Positions 23,242-36,345 of a DNA stretch of 64,000 bases are shown here, piece after piece. The DNA is from Thamnaconus septentrionalis (lineage: Eukaryota; Chordata; Actinopteri; Tetraodontiformes; Monacanthidae): the NCBI GenBank assembly GCA_009823395.1, contig CM020504.1, positions 22,616,040-22,680,039 of the forward strand, read 5' to 3'. Every line of letters starts with the position of its first letter. The first letter of the stretch is position 1. Made by a program: the position numbers and the translations under genes. The notes beneath the pieces were generated by a model that worked only from the letters and a program-made list of their open reading frames with translations, did no database searches and was not told the origin of the DNA.

Positions 23242-23894
23242 AGGACAGAGAGACTAAAATAATATTTCTTAAAGGAATAACATTTTTTTAATCTGATACT
23301 TAAAAACAGACAAACAAAAAACATTTTGTATGACTTGGTGCAGCCCTCAAACAAGAGATTGGGATGTCATCAACACACTGAACCAGTAAATGGTCAGTGA
23401 GGATCAAGTCAAAGAATTCATATGACATATGTTTCTCATTATTGACCACTGTGACGATGCACCTCGGCCAATCTGTGCACCACGGCCGGTCGCAGAAGTA
23501 AGGCAAGGAGGAGGAGGTCTGATCTAAGTGTGCAAGTGGCAAAGGACATGATCCGGTTCTGGCCTGATCTGTCCCAGAGTGACTATTACCAGTGAGTTAG
23601 TGTATGGGCATGGTTGATGGAACCACAGGGAGATGATCTGGTATATATTGTGTCTTTATTTACAATCTCCTGGCTTACGGAAAACAGTTTTACCACCATG
23701 TGTACCTCCGCCAGTGCCTGTCACAAGTTTGTCTGCTGTCCCTGAAGGCTCAAAACTCCTGGGTTGAAATTGTGCAGTCATTTTATCGCTGTCTCTCAAA
23801 TAGAGTTTGAGTAAGTTGTTTCAATACATTGCTTTGATCCCTCACCAAAGCAGCACATCTTGAAACCGTTCTATGTATTTTACAAGTTAATTCA

Positions 23895-24650
23895 GTGAAA
23901 TTCTTCCCCAAGACACAACTGCTTCACCTTGGTAACAGGTCAGTGTTTGACTTGAACTGGTCACAGCCTGAAATACCCACCTCTCCTTCCCCTATGTGCT
24001 CCACCTCTGCCTCATCCACGGAGCAGCTACTCCTCATCATGCTGGTCACTGCCATCTGGTCTCTGAGCTGCTATTCATTTTTCATTTTTTCAACTGTTCT
24101 ATTCACCAGTGGCCAACTTTCCAGCACTACTTTTCAACTTTGCCTGCCATTGTCCGGCAATTTGTGCTTGTCTCACATCTGGCAAAGGCTGCAACAATCT
24201 GCCTTGTCTTGCATTCTACCTGGTTGTTGTCTCCCTTTAGCTGGGTGAGGCTTTTACAATCTTCTCTACTGGGAGTTATAACTATACCACCTGCTCTGGC
24301 CCACTGAGAGACACAACCGATCTATCAGTGTGAGTGTTACTGGTCTGCACTTTGCTGCTGAATCATCGCTCTTCCTTCTGCCTTTGTCTCACTGCTGTCG
24401 ACTCCATCCTGACCCGTCTCTTCTCTTCTGCTGCCTGAAGTCCTGTTGTCCTCTTTCCAGGTTCAAAACCTCTGCCTGTCCCTCGAAGCTACTGTTGCCT
24501 TTTTTCATGCAATTTTACTTGTAAGTGTTGCCATGTTCCACCTGCAACACACACTTTTGAACTCACCTCTTCCTCTGCCCTCTACATCACCCATGCTGAC
24601 ACGCTGGAATCACAGGCCCTTGTTCCATGTCCAAAGAACTGTTATCTGAA
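23895..24650 (+). other. pyrimidine-rich block, open frames unrecognised
   Basis: A CT-rich stretch keeps several plus-strand frames open (23895-24248, 117 codons; 23996-24307, 103 codons; 24330-24524; 24446-24649). The frames overlap in different phases and the proteins are merely rich in Leu, Ser and Cys, as CT-rich DNA predicts. The base composition is unlike the neighbours, so an old repeat is possible. No domain was recognised. Confidence 0.3.
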
Positions 24651-25066
24651 ATATTCTGCTTAGTGCATCTTCTTAACTCTTGTTTTCAGATTTGTCACTA
24701 CAATAAAAACTACAACAGGGATTTGTAAAAAAAATAAATAAAAGACTTTTCATGTACATTTTTTTTGTAGGAGTTTTAATCCCTTTTGCCATGTTGGCTT
24801 TACCAAGGATCTTAATACATCAAGCTCATTGACTTGCAATTAGTTACAGCTAATTCACATTCCTTCTATCCAATGGACATTGTGTCCAGAATATGTCCCA
24901 GAGGAAACCTCTGCACCACCGTGCCACCCTTTGCAGTCTACCTTCATCAGCTCATTAGGGTGCCAAAAGCCTTATTTCCTCAACATTTGTGAATCTTTGC
25001 CATGGAAATGTATTTAACATGGCCATATTGGTAGGCTGACATTAACATCGTACGTCTCTTTACAAA

Positions 25067-25495
25067 GTGACTGTTCTACAAAGATCCTTGGCTTCAAAAA
25101 TCCAAATCATTTGTGTGCATCAACTGTGGCAGCTCTGTGAGAAACACAACAATGGAGTTCTTGAAAATGCACTAAGTATACCGCTCACATGCTTGAACTT
25201 TGTCAACCCTTGGCTGAGGGAAGTCACCTGTATCCATCCCTTGAGCTTACTTCCTCACGATTCTGAGTTGTCAGTCGCCTGGAGGAGGTTGGAGTTATAT
25301 GTTGAAGTTGTTGGTGTTCGAGCTCAGGTCGAAGTTCAACCTACAACCAAGACCTACCTGTCAAGGTGGATGGCTCAGGTGAAAGGGTCCTCAGAGAATA
25401 CAGGTGAAGGACCACCACTGACCTTTTCACCTGGCACTGAGAACACAATTTTATCCCATTGTATCAGTATCACAAGTGAGAAGTATGCATTCTAA
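25067..25495 (+). other. unrecognised 142-codon open frame
   Basis: One of the longest frames in the window that is not built on a simple repeat. I recognise no domain, signal peptide or membrane segment. No splice signals or regulatory context support it. It could be chance or a fragment of an unrecognised element. Confidence 0.2.
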
Positions 25496-25548
25496 TAAGA
25501 GAAAAAGCAATCATTTATATGGCATTAAGCTTTGTTCTCGCTGGGATC

Positions 25549-25565
25549 AGAGAGAGAGAGAGAGA
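25549..25565. repeat. (AG)n short microsatellite
   Basis: About eight AG units. Confidence 0.85.
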
Positions 25566-26894
25566 CCTTATGTAAATAATTTATTATCACCAGCTTATTG
25601 CAACACTTTGCACTAAAACATAGTTTCAGCTTTGATTAGCTGTTGCAAAAGTAAGCAGGAGGGCATTAGCCTTTCTTATTATGAAACTAAATGTTGTTAG
25701 TTCTTCCCACACAAATGCTACTGAGGTTGTTCCTTTTGGACATTTGTCTCGTATTGACAGCTCAAGTTAGCCTTTTAACTAACTACCATATATTTTTACC
25801 ACCAAAAAAATCCTTTAAAACAGAGGCACAAGGATACATCTAAAGCTTACTGATCAGTAACAGTTTCAGAAGTAATTCAGAACTTGTTAAAATGTTTTTC
25901 AAGACATCTTGGAGTGAATTAAAAAAACTGACAGAAACCAGACACAGTTCAGAATGCCTTTAAAATCAAAATATACTCTCACCACTTATTTTGTCAGTGG
26001 TATTTTTCAGTATTTCATTGTCTGCTTGAAATATACAGTTTATAAGACTTTTCCATCATGTTCCAAAAAATCTGACTTATTGCACTTCTTATTGCCTTTG
26101 TGGGATGAGTGGCACAGCTGAGTATGTTGAAAAATATAATTTGCCAAATCTTCTCTATTAATGCCTTTGTGTGCTGATTTCATCATAACCTTCTGTCAGT
26201 ATGCATTGCTATAGTAGACCAGAGGCTGATGTTATAACCCACAAACACACTGGTAGGGTGACAAAACATGGCACAAGACTAAAGTTCTTTCCATCATGTA
26301 AAATGTCCATTATTACACTACATGTTTTAGACCTTCTTGCACAGCTTCATTGCGTTCCATTCCACCCCAGCAGGCACCACGTATCACAATGTCCTTTAGT
26401 GTTTCCGTTTGAACGGCTTACCTCTCTGCATTATAATGTGTTTTTCTTTGTTGCGGAAAATTGCCTGCATGCAAGGCGAACAATATACTGAGGCTGTGTG
26501 GACACAGACAGGTGGTGGTCACTGATGGTGTTCGTTTTTGTGGACACGATACATTATATACTGTGGTCATCAATTACAGTATGTGTTTTCCTCAGAGGGT
26601 CCTGCCATGAATAAAATTACACTTTATTGCCATGCAGATATTCTGTTTCAGTCTTGAGGGTGAGGTTATTCAGTTTTAAAGGATGACCAAAGGCTGGAGA
26701 GTAATAGAATTGTAATAGTATTTAGAGAACTAATAGTAATGTCAGTGTGTATAGATGAATAGCATGTCTATAAACCACTGTGTGAACAGCGCTGTGATGA
26801 ATTGACAGAGGATGAGGTAGATGTGGTTGGTCACATCAGCCTTGCAGCAGTGCGGTGCTCGTGGCCCAGCTGTCTTCCTGTTTTAATCGCATGT
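25566..26894. other. non-genic sequence, nothing recognised
   Basis: AT-rich unique DNA. A 96-codon frame at 26201-26491 has no recognisable feature. Confidence 0.4.
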
Positions 26895-26914
26895 GCACAC
26901 ACACACACACACAC
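26895..26914. repeat. (CA)n microsatellite
   Basis: About ten CA units at the edge of a GC-richer patch (26915-27120) that I could not identify. Confidence 0.9.
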
Positions 26915-27371
26915 CCTCCCTGTCCTCTGGGCTATGCCTTCATATAGGACTGGGCTGGGGAGGCTCTTCTCTCCAGGACAGGGGAACCCCTGTGTTGTGG
27001 CCTTGTGAGTTCTGCTCTCCAGGCCTGAAGAGGACCACGACCTCTTGCCCCCAGGGATCCATGTGGGGGCTCAGGCTCCAGTGTAGGACCAGATTGTGCT
27101 GAGCTGGTGCCCCTGCCTGGGGTCTGTGCCTTCTGATTACATGACAGATTATGATTTACTTGAAAGATGTTTCAAGTTCAGCAGCAAAGGTGGAAGAGAT
27201 AACGGACAATCTGGCTGGCAGGGCTAAATGGTGAACATGCACTGTTATGGAGAAAAAGAAGTGTGTGTCACTTCTCACCATTTCCTCCAAAAATGTAAAG
27301 AAAGGTAATTCTGGAGGTTGGAATGGTAATGTTACATTTATTTGTGTATCAATTTATTCACTGATTTACTA

Positions 27372-27372
27372 C

Positions 27373-27421
<49 letters not shown>
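27372..27421. repeat. (ATCT)n tetranucleotide microsatellite
   Basis: About twelve perfect ATCT units. Confidence 0.95.
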
Positions 27422-27529
27422 GCGTAGTTTATGTTTTTTGCAATTGTTAGAATCAAGTTTGGGGGAAAATTATATTCATAATTGAAAATTAGAATGTGAT
27501 ATAATAATGTCTCACATCATTGGGGAGCT

Positions 27530-27855
27530 GGAATGCGCTCAACCCCGGACAGGAACATTAGCTCATTTAATATCGACGCTGTACGGGTGGTCTTCCTGTT
27601 TGAACGGGGGTCAGCAGGGCGATCTGAGTTGGAGGCTTTGCAAAGCAACCAGATGATCACAACAGGAGAGGGCACTTGGCCAAACAGTTGGGACAGCTGG
27701 TCGGGGGGGCTCTGCCAGCATCAGGGTGTGGATGCTGTTGGGAGTGTCTGCCCACCTGTGTTGGGTGGGTCCTTGGTACCAGAAGGCCTGGGGGTCCAGG
27801 TCGGGTCTTCCGATCCAACTAGTTAGTGACGGGGCTGGCCTCTGGTACCAGGCTG
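27530..27855. other. GC-rich unrecognised block
   Basis: Higher GC than its surroundings, with antisense-overlapping frames (27533-27826 plus, 27611-27880 minus). A ctggtaccag-like palindromic motif appears twice (near 27774-27783 and 27842-27851). No family was recognised. An old retroelement fragment is possible. Confidence 0.25.
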
Positions 27856-30276
27856 GAGAAATAAGAAATTGAGAGTGCAAATAATGACATTTTTATGTGT
27901 TTTTTGCTCCAGACGGAGTGAGCTGAGTGCACAATAACAACAAAGCTTCATCACAGCTGCATCTATTCCTATAATATGATTTTCTTTAATTGTCTGCACA
28001 GATCTTAACATGCAGATTCAAACCAAAGAGCTGCTCTGACCTAATGTTGCATCATTCTTCACTCTTTCAGTTGGGCACTGTGGCATTACTATTTCAAGTG
28101 GGAGAGATGTGAACTGGAGTAGGATGTTATTAGTGCTCTGCGCTGATTTTGCGTCGTTCTGAAAATGTACAACTGACATTCCTCCCTCCGCCATTACTCC
28201 TCTCGGCCTAATGTTCTATAGCTGCAGGTGTTTGCCATTGTCTGGATGTTTTGGTTTTGAGACCCTGCGCTGATAAACAGTTTGAAATTGCAGAATACAG
28301 ATCGTAGGTCGTTCATGCACTGCTGTGCTGCTGCACAAACAAAGTTCATGAACTATAGTGCTAATAGTTGACTGTCGCCATAAAAAATAAAAACAAACCC
28401 ACATTACCAATTACTACAAGTTGTTACATATTAAAGCCAGAGTCCTTCATAAAACTCAGCATCAAAGAAAGTTCAATGTTACTGTCAGTACTAGACATGA
28501 AGTCTTCCACCAATGATCCAACAAAGCCATAACAAAGCATCCTGTTTTTAAAACTTTATTTCTCTGACCTTTCGGAGAATTCAAAGGCCTGACTCATACT
28601 GTGCTGATCATCACAGTTCTCTGACAGCTCTGTTTTAACCTGACATTTGCAGCTTTTTGTGGTTAATATTCATACAGATGATGAAAAAGTGTCAGTATTG
28701 CCATAAACACGTTGCAGAGCCACTTATAAAGACAAATGATTGCTCTCATAACAAATGATTGTCTATGATGTAATTGAATGAATGTGATAAAAAGTAATTC
28801 ATAGCTATAATTAAGTCAAATGTTAATCATGCCATTTGTCAAACAGTTGTGACTTGCTGTCATTTACACACCCTCTGGTTTTTTTTTATTACTTAAAAAA
28901 CTCCAGGCCCCGAATTTGACTGCGAATTCACATCAAAACTGTTACAAGTTCATGAACATTTGGCAAACTTATACAGATTTTTCTCATTTATGGTAATTGT
29001 CTTTATATCTACAGGTGTACATGACAGCCTTAGCCTTACACAATACCACTGCAGCCTTTTGGTGTGATGCAGGGGGAGATCGTCACCTGCCAGTGTCAAA
29101 GTAAATGTTCCTCCCACCACTAAACTTAAGAGGAAGTTTTCAAAGGCTGCACTATTTCAGATTTTCTTTCCCGTTCCCATCCTTGATTCTTTCATCTCCA
29201 TGTAATGAAAGTACTGCAGGCGGTTCACATGGCTCACTGTAACCCAGCCTTGCCTGTTCTTTTTCATTTTTCTTTTTTTCCCCAATGCAATTTGAGGCCG
29301 AGTATGAAATTGTATTGACTCCTAGAGGCCGGGTTCGCTATGCTTATCAGACTGTAATAGACACGTTCAAAACATAAAAGAGAGGCCGGGGCAGAGATGT
29401 AGCATGCCCACCATTTCTGCTTCTATTTCATTGTTGCACGGTTCAGGTTCAAGTGAAAAAAAAAAAAAAAAAAATGCATGGCAGTCATCTGAAACTGAAA
29501 CAACACAAAAGAATATTGTATATGGAAAAAAATAAACAAGAGTCCTGCATAGCGTGCTAAACATTTTTGGAGCTCAGCAAACTGTTGACTCCTACAATGA
29601 CATGGTAGTTACATGGCGTGACAATAGGAGTTGATATGGCCGTTCAGTTCAGAGCAGCCTTTGGGTTCACTGTTTTCTCCAGGGGAATTTCAGCAGCAAT
29701 ATCAGATGTACACTAAGGGGCAGCACTTTGTGGCTCTCTCTGATGTATAAAAGAGTACAGCTGCCAACATGTTACATAAAATCGGGGTCAACTATAAAAT
29801 GTGCATACTTTTCAAACTTTTTTAAACAGTATAGACTCCAAAGTGACAAGTTTGAGGGCAAATATGTTTAAAGTAAGAATTTCAGCGTGGCACAACAGTA
29901 AACAGAACAGTAAAATTTGTGTTTGACAGATGATCTATTGATTGTAACAGTTTCTTAGCACTGAATTTTATGCCATCTGAAAGCAAGTTCAAGATTATTT
30001 CTCTTTTAAATGTTGCAACATTTGTAAGGAACATGCATTTGTGGGAAGTGGAACAGTGCATGTGTGGTCTGGAGCTTCTAGTACCTCTTGGTGCTGCGAA
30101 TCAAGTGAGATTTGGTCCTGCTACGGTGGTCAGTGGGTGTCTGCTTCAAAAGTCAGCGTGCCTCATTTGGATCTTCTGGATAGGATCTGTGCAAAAAAGA
30201 GCAACGCCAAACTGTTCCACAAAATCAAGCTGCAAACTGAATTTTAAATTCCATATATTGTTTATTTGTTTTATTT
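27856..30276. other. non-genic sequence, nothing recognised
   Basis: AT-rich unique DNA with an A-run at 29457-29474. Frames of up to 158 codons at the right end (29970-30446) run through the poly-T/poly-G tract and are not convincing. Confidence 0.4.
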
Positions 30277-30318
30277 GTTGTTGTTTTTTGTTGTTGTTGT
30301 TTTTTTTTTGGGGGGGGG
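30277..30318. repeat. (GTT)n / T10 / G9 low-complexity tract
   Basis: GTT units run into ten T residues followed directly by nine G residues (30310-30318). Confidence 0.9.
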
Positions 30319-30874
30319 AACAACTGCACACCATGTCAGCAATTAGTCTTCTACAAATTTGCAATCAGGGCAACAACCGATGGCTGCCTGCCCAGACAAT
30401 CCAGAACACAGAAAAATGTGCACACAGAAAATCTGTGGTGTCATAGGACCGCCGGAAGGTTTTCTGCAGTGCAATGGTGTCGGTAACATGTGCACAGGAA
30501 CCTGAACACATGGGGCAGCATCTCTGTCATTGGGAAAACAAGGCATGTCATCATTGGAGGCAATCTCAATGCAGAGAGACATGGAGAGGAGACACGAGGA
30601 AGAGATGTCTTTTCTCCTATGCCACTACTCTCACTCTCACTACCATTTGCAGCAGTGGTGATGATTTTTTTCTTCTTCTAACAATATGTTAAAATAGACG
30701 AAATGAGCACTTCGAAATTTCAAGTTTGGGCCTACTTAAGTAAATGGTCTTCCTCTTGTCCACAATTGCCATGGTGACTTGTAGGATCAGGGCTCCATTA
30801 ATGTGGACTTCCTGTTGTTGTGGTGCACAAGTTTACCCCAGACTGAAAGAAAGACAAATAATAAAATGAAAGTG

Positions 30875-30931
30875 CATCATCCATCCATCCATTTTCAATA
30901 CCCACCTATTCCTGAGCTCAGGGTCATTGGA
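30875..30931 (-). mobile_element. very short SINE tail copy, minus strand
   Basis: Only about 57 bases of the SINE 3' end are present (catccatccatcc then tacccacctattcctgagctc and gggtcattgg). A 7-bp direct repeat, gaaagtg, flanks it at 30868-30874 and 30932-30938, consistent with a short target-site duplication. It is an extreme 5' truncation. Confidence 0.65.
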
Positions 30932-30938
30932 GAAAGTG

Positions 30939-33207
30939 GATTATTTAACAAAAATAATCTTTTGGCAAACATGTCACATCTGGTTGTTAAAATTGGTTAA
31001 CTTTGGATGGCGCCTCTATCAGCCTTTGACACCAGCAGTGTTCCCACTGTCCTTGCCTTAATTTACTGTGTATCTGTCATCCACTACTGAAACTGTGAAT
31101 TACTACCAAATGTGTATGGTTATTATGGTATGTGTATCAATCAAAGAACAAAAAACTCTTTTGTGATTCACTAGTGCATTTTAATGCTTGCTAATCTGAT
31201 TGAAACTTCTTACGCGTGTTGAGAAAAAAGGGGGAGTCCCTTATTAGCCAACGTACCATATTAGTTAAGATAATGTAGCGCGCCTAGCCTGATGGGGAGA
31301 AACACAATACAGACAACTACGCTCTTTCTAGGTTCAGAGAGAAATGACTTTATAAACCGTAAAATTTTCAACATTTCTGTCGTCTTTCATACCAATGATC
31401 ATCAGTTAATTTACAACGTGGCTCTCAAGTTAGTCTCAGGTCAGAGTGCAAGTGTACTCCATGATCATCACAAGATTGTGAGTGAAAATAATATAACAAA
31501 TCGAACTTATGTGGGAGCCACTTATAACTCAGGAGATGTTACAGACGTTATGTGAAGCTATTGGAGATAAGGTGAATCAGTGGCACTTACTTTACTCTCA
31601 TGCAGCCATAACCTCACAAAAAGAACAGATCAAGACATATCAAGTGCCTCTTTGTTCATCAGCCATCAAGGATTTAACTGGTCCACTGGTTGAGTTCAGT
31701 TTGGTCTTGGGAACTGATTCATGCACACGTTACAGCTTCCGTTTCTAGTGTCTTTAAAATAGGCTGCAATTTAATGTTTCTGCAGTCCAGCTCTGGCCCT
31801 TGACCCATGATTGGAACAGTTGTGGTAGACAAGCATAATATTGTGTCAGGGGCTCAGCAGTCACCAGGATACCACCAGTCAAGCTGTGTGGATGATTAAA
31901 GTCTTTGTGCACTGCTCTAACATGACATGGGGGTGGATGTGTGTTTGACTTATTGCAAATTGTTTGAAATAAATTCCAAGGTCAAATGGTTTTTAGGAAT
32001 CGTATGAATAAAGACCTTTGAACAATAACTGATTTAGACCGCTTTAGAATGAGTGATGACTCTGTATGTCAGCGTTGCTTTTACAGGAACTTAAAAATCT
32101 ACAACATTAGGGTAAGCTGGGCTCCAGTGAACTAAAATACAGTGTAAAGTGCCTGAAATAATTCTTCCCTTGTGAAGTATAATATCTATATAATGACATG
32201 AAAAGACTATGATAAGCTAGACTTTAATGGGAGTAAATCCAAGGGGTTTAGGCACTGTGATACGCTCCAGGTGATACGATCTCCTGCAGTGCACTCTGGA
32301 AATCAAAGCATTGTATGACTAGCAATCAGTACATGTGCATTTTTTTTAAATTTGAAGTGACCTTTGTACAATTAAATCTACTTAAGGCAGTCTTTGACAA
32401 GACAGAGGCGCAAGTAGCACATGTATTTTAATGCTTCCAGAAGCTTTGCCCTCCCCAGCCCCTCCCCCTGCCATCTTCCCTAACACAAAGAAGGTACTTT
32501 GTATTACCAGCAATCTCCCAGTGGGGAAATGGCAACAGAAGGAGAATGCAATTACCCAAATGTGTGTACAGACACTACGGGACTGCAGCAGCATGCATTG
32601 CATGAGCATGTGCAAAGGAGAATAACCTCCATAGTTGGTGTGTGAGCTGAATGTCTTATTTATTCCTTGAGGGATTTCAAAGATTGCATTGTTATTCAAG
32701 CCTGGTTGCTACCAACACGGCATGTGTTTTTTGTCTCGTCCCCTGCCCATATGTGTGAATGTGGATCCCGCCTGATGCGTCTCCCGTGACGATTCTAAAA
32801 ACATAACCTCCGAGTGACACGCACTCCGTCCACCCTCCCGACACCACGGCTATTCCGAAAGAACATGTCAGAATTGTTTTTCTTTATCTGGCTGTCGACA
32901 CTTTCGGTAACATAATCTTGCATACAAATTCAGCATGTAGAAAACGAGGCAGTTCCCCCTGGGAGATTGATTGTGAACAGGTTCTGTTGTCAGCTCTCAG
33001 CTGGGACATATGGGACACATGCATTAAAAATCAAAATAAATGTTGATTATATACATACAATCTAGTTTATTTATTTTATTTATTTGAGTACCATTGGCTG
33101 ACAGTTTAAACATTAATTGAAGAGTGTATGCATGATAGGAATATTGACCAGCATAAATGCACGTTTGGGATAGACTGGTATAATGACTTTAGTGTTGTGA
33201 CTGTATA
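30939..33207. other. non-genic sequence, nothing recognised
   Basis: Unique DNA. Frames at 31292-31555 and 31509-31748 (plus) and 32382-32699 (minus) have no recognisable domain. The stretch at 32430-33000 is more complex in composition and could hold regulatory sequence, but nothing specific can be shown. Confidence 0.4.
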
Positions 33208-33436
33208 TCCTTACATCCATTTTCTGTTATTGCTTCTCCTGGTGGTGGGGGATGCTGGAGCCAATCCCAGCTGTCTCCGGGTGAAGACAGCAGTTTATCT
33301 CAGGACCACACAGGCAGACGAACAACCGTTCACGCTCGCAGCCTCACCTGCATGTTTTTGGACTGTGGGAAGGAGGGAGAGAAACACACAGACACAGCGA
33401 GAAAAGTGCTAGCCACTCCATCATTGCGCTGCCCTC
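33208..33436 (-). mobile_element. diverged SINE, minus strand
   Basis: It is the reverse complement of the SINE body: ttacatccattttctg, then ggagccaatcccagctgtc, a cacacaggcagacgaacaac equivalent, tgcatgtttttggactgtgg and gctagccactccatcattgc. The head is degraded and the region between tail and body is partly deleted. No clear target-site duplication was found. Confidence 0.8.
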
Positions 33437-33516
33437 CAAGGCACATCCAAATATCTAAAATGGGACACTAAACCTTTTGTCCATTAGCCTTTTGCAGCAC
33501 ATACTTGCTATTCATT

Positions 33517-33536
33517 TTTTTTTTTTTTTTTTTTTT
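33517..33536. repeat. poly-T run
   Basis: About 20 consecutive T residues. Confidence 0.85.
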
Positions 33537-34013
33537 AAATATTGTTTAACTATAATTTGTATTGTCTATTTCTTGGTACTTGGAGTAATTTTTCAACTAT
33601 GCATTTCATTAGGGTATGACGTTAGATGAGGACGCATGAAAAGGTGGCTACAACAGGGATTGATTGCCTCCAACGCAGACTAATTTGTGTTTATAGGAAA
33701 TAAACTGAAGTGGTGAAAATATACACAGGAAATTAAGTGTAGCATTATAGACATGAAGGCATAAGAACAAGGAATTATGGGTTGAAAGTACTCTATCAAG
33801 ACAGATATGTTTTGGAAAGGCTAAAAGAACAGCGCAGGTGGGGCTTTTTTTCTCATTTAAGTACAAAGTGATAATAAAAGAACTGGAAGGAGAAAAAACA
33901 CTGAAGCACAGGAACAAAGAGACGGTAGAGAGATGAAGCAGAACAGCTTCACAGACACAGAGAGGGACTGGAAGAATCACCAGTAAAGAAAAACCCAGCT
34001 ACCATTGTACTTA

Positions 34014-34083
34014 CATGCATACATACATACATACATACATACATGCATACATACATACATACATACATACATACACATACATA
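34014..34083. repeat. (CATA)n tetranucleotide microsatellite
   Basis: About seventeen CATA units with occasional CATG or CACA variants. Confidence 0.95.
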
Positions 34084-35689
34084 TCAGCTCCTTCCATCCT
34101 CACCTTGGCTCAAATCTCTCCATAAAAAAAAATTGGACACAAAGTGCAACATGGAAATATAATAATAATGATAATAATAACTTTTTAATTGTTACATTTT
34201 CCATCTGTAGAGTGAACACACATTAATGTCAAAAGATTTAAACAAGCAGTAAAACAGCTGAATAAAGTTAAAAAGTAGATTTTTTTCACTAAAAATTTCA
34301 TCCAACATATTGAACCTTGTTTTAGATCCACAGTTTGTCGGTTTCTATTTTTACGTTTTCTAATTTCTAATTCTTCCAAGTTTCTAATCACGTTTCTCAG
34401 ACTATTAGAATGTAATGGAAAATGTTTATATTTTTAGCAGAAAATGAAAAATGGGTTATTATCTTCATACAATCATGATTGGAGATCTCAAAACGTCTCA
34501 AAACATATTCATTGAAAGTTGGCTGGAAGGGAAATGTTTAGTAGGAAAAGGTGCACTAGCACAGGGAGGAGCTCAGCCTTGAGATGATTATCAAGTAAAG
34601 CCGATTCAAGAAGTTGTGGTATTTTCAGATGAAGTGGCCTCAAGGGTCCCACAAAAACAGCCTTGCGCCATAATTAGAAGCTAAATTCCGCATTCTGTGT
34701 TGAGCAGCAAAGGAACACACTGTCCAGAAGTTCTGTGGCAATCAAATGTAGTCTGTAGAAAGTCAATGAAATGAGTGAATGACAGGAAGCTATATGTATG
34801 AATGTTTTCAGTAAACTCATTCTATCTTCTATATATCTATAATATATCCTGCTCTGTGGCCAAGGAGCTGACAGCACATCCACACAGACAAAGACAATGC
34901 GGACTCCGGCCCATCTCATTGGTTGAGGCAAAGATGCTCATTGCTCGCAAAGAAGATACCAGAAGATAGCAGAAGAGACACGTGGTCCAAGAAAATGTAA
35001 GTGTGTGATACTGGCTGGACACTACGGCAGCATTGTTCCTTTCTTTTCAATGTCACCAAATTTACGCTATTATATGTGTTCTTCTCTCTTCTGTTTTCTG
35101 GCAATGGAAGCTGTTTTTTTTTTTGTTTTTTTTTAGCTAACCAGAGCCAGTCGGCCAGTTCATGCATAGCCCCACTTAGTTGTTGCCCAGCAGCTGTTAA
35201 ACCCTGATAAAAAAAAAATTTTATGTTGTTAAAAAGCTTTTTTTTTTATATTTTGTGCATGTAGAATAATCTGAACCAAGTGACAAACACATTGGCAAAA
35301 TGTTTTATTTTATTTTGATGGGAGTACTCGCTCAGTTCAGCTGTTGCCTACACAGGATCTTAAATTGAATCACAAGCCTAACAACACTGCTTTGAGTTTG
35401 ATGAGTGGAAAAAAGGCAGTTTATGTCATTTTTAACCAATATTACGTGGTTCAGAATTGAGAGATTTCATAACTTCAGTCGGTCGGCTTCAGAGGAGCTG
35501 ACAAATTCCTCCCTCTCTGCAGCTGAGCAGCGGTGCCAGTTCTTTTTTCCCTCCCAGAAGCAATAGGAAAAAAGAAAAAGTAGTGAAAGTGTCGCTGTGT
35601 GTGCAGCAGATGAAGTGCCATTATTCTCAGTGTGAACACTAGGTGGAAAGCTCTCTATGCTCTTACCGTGGGCCATCCTGCGAGGGAGC
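34084..35689. other. non-genic sequence, nothing recognised
   Basis: AT-rich DNA with T-runs near 35114-35134 and 35239-35249. Short antisense-overlapping frames between 34674 and 35207 are not supported by any domain. Confidence 0.4.
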
Positions 35690-36010
35690 AGCCCGAATGA
35701 AGCGGCAGGAAGCTGGAGTACGGGGGGTTTATTACATGGCACGGAGGGACAGGAGGGCAGGGTAATGATTATTTGATATTCCTTCTGCGGCCCTCTCTGT
35801 CAGGGCTCACACACGCACACACACGCACACGCACACACACACCATCTCCCCATTTCCATCGTTTTAGCTGCCATTTTTCCTCCCCACAGGGATCTCATTG
35901 TCAATTTCTCCCAGGATTCATAATTGCTTTGCTGGCCTCTGCATGTAATGGCCCCGTACTGGGTAATCCTGAGCTCCAACTCCGACTATGACTAAAGATT
36001 ACTTTATTGA
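35690..36010. promoter_or_regulatory. candidate conserved noncoding element
   Basis: Complex, non-repetitive sequence around a short CA tract. It carries TAAT-core and ATTA-type homeodomain-like sites (ggtaatgattatttgata near 35760-35779, ttcataattgctttg near 35916-35930) and no long frame with a domain. The base composition and motif density look like a vertebrate noncoding element. Conservation is inferred only and was not tested. Confidence 0.25.
35808..35841. repeat. imperfect (CA)n with CG interruptions
   Basis: A CA run broken by cacgca units. Confidence 0.9.
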
Positions 36011-36291
36011 TTCCTCCCCCCTACCCTTGCTCCTTCGCTTTGTCTCCTGCTCTCAGTTCTGCACTTTTTCATTACCGCAGTAATTTCCTCACTCTTATCC
36101 TCTGCTGTTTCCGACCACTGGGTCCACATGACTGCATGTGAGGTCGATGCTGTGAGCGGCGGCATCTGCTTAAGATCCCTGGGCTTTGTGAGGTGGGGGT
36201 GCTACACCATCAGAGTCCCAGAGCGCATGTTTTTAATTCAGGCAGTTAAGCATGTTTCAAAAAGGTTGAGATTATGACACACGTATGTATT

Positions 36292-36345
36292 CTTTATTTT
36301 AGATCCCCATTAGTCACTGCCTCAGCAGCAGAAAAACTTGCAAAA
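36292..36345 (-). mobile_element. LINE/SINE 3'-end fragment, minus strand
   Basis: The plus strand reads tttattttagatccccatta followed by gtcactgcctcagcagcag. Its reverse complement ends in a taatggggatct-aaaataaa form, typical of an abundant fish retroelement 3' end. Only the terminal part is present. Confidence 0.5.

Noticed and set aside
24911..24928. SINE head fragment (gcaccaccgtgccacc)
   Set aside because: The match is only about 16 bases with no further SINE sequence around it, too short to claim.
29970..30446. 158-codon plus-strand open frame
   Set aside because: It reads through the (GTT)n/T10/G9 tract (Phe/Leu/Cys-rich run followed by FFWGGE), and an overlapping frame in another phase is equally open.
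34014..34083. CRISPR-like or tandem array
   Set aside because: It is a simple tetranucleotide run without spacers. No repeat-spacer structure exists anywhere in the window.
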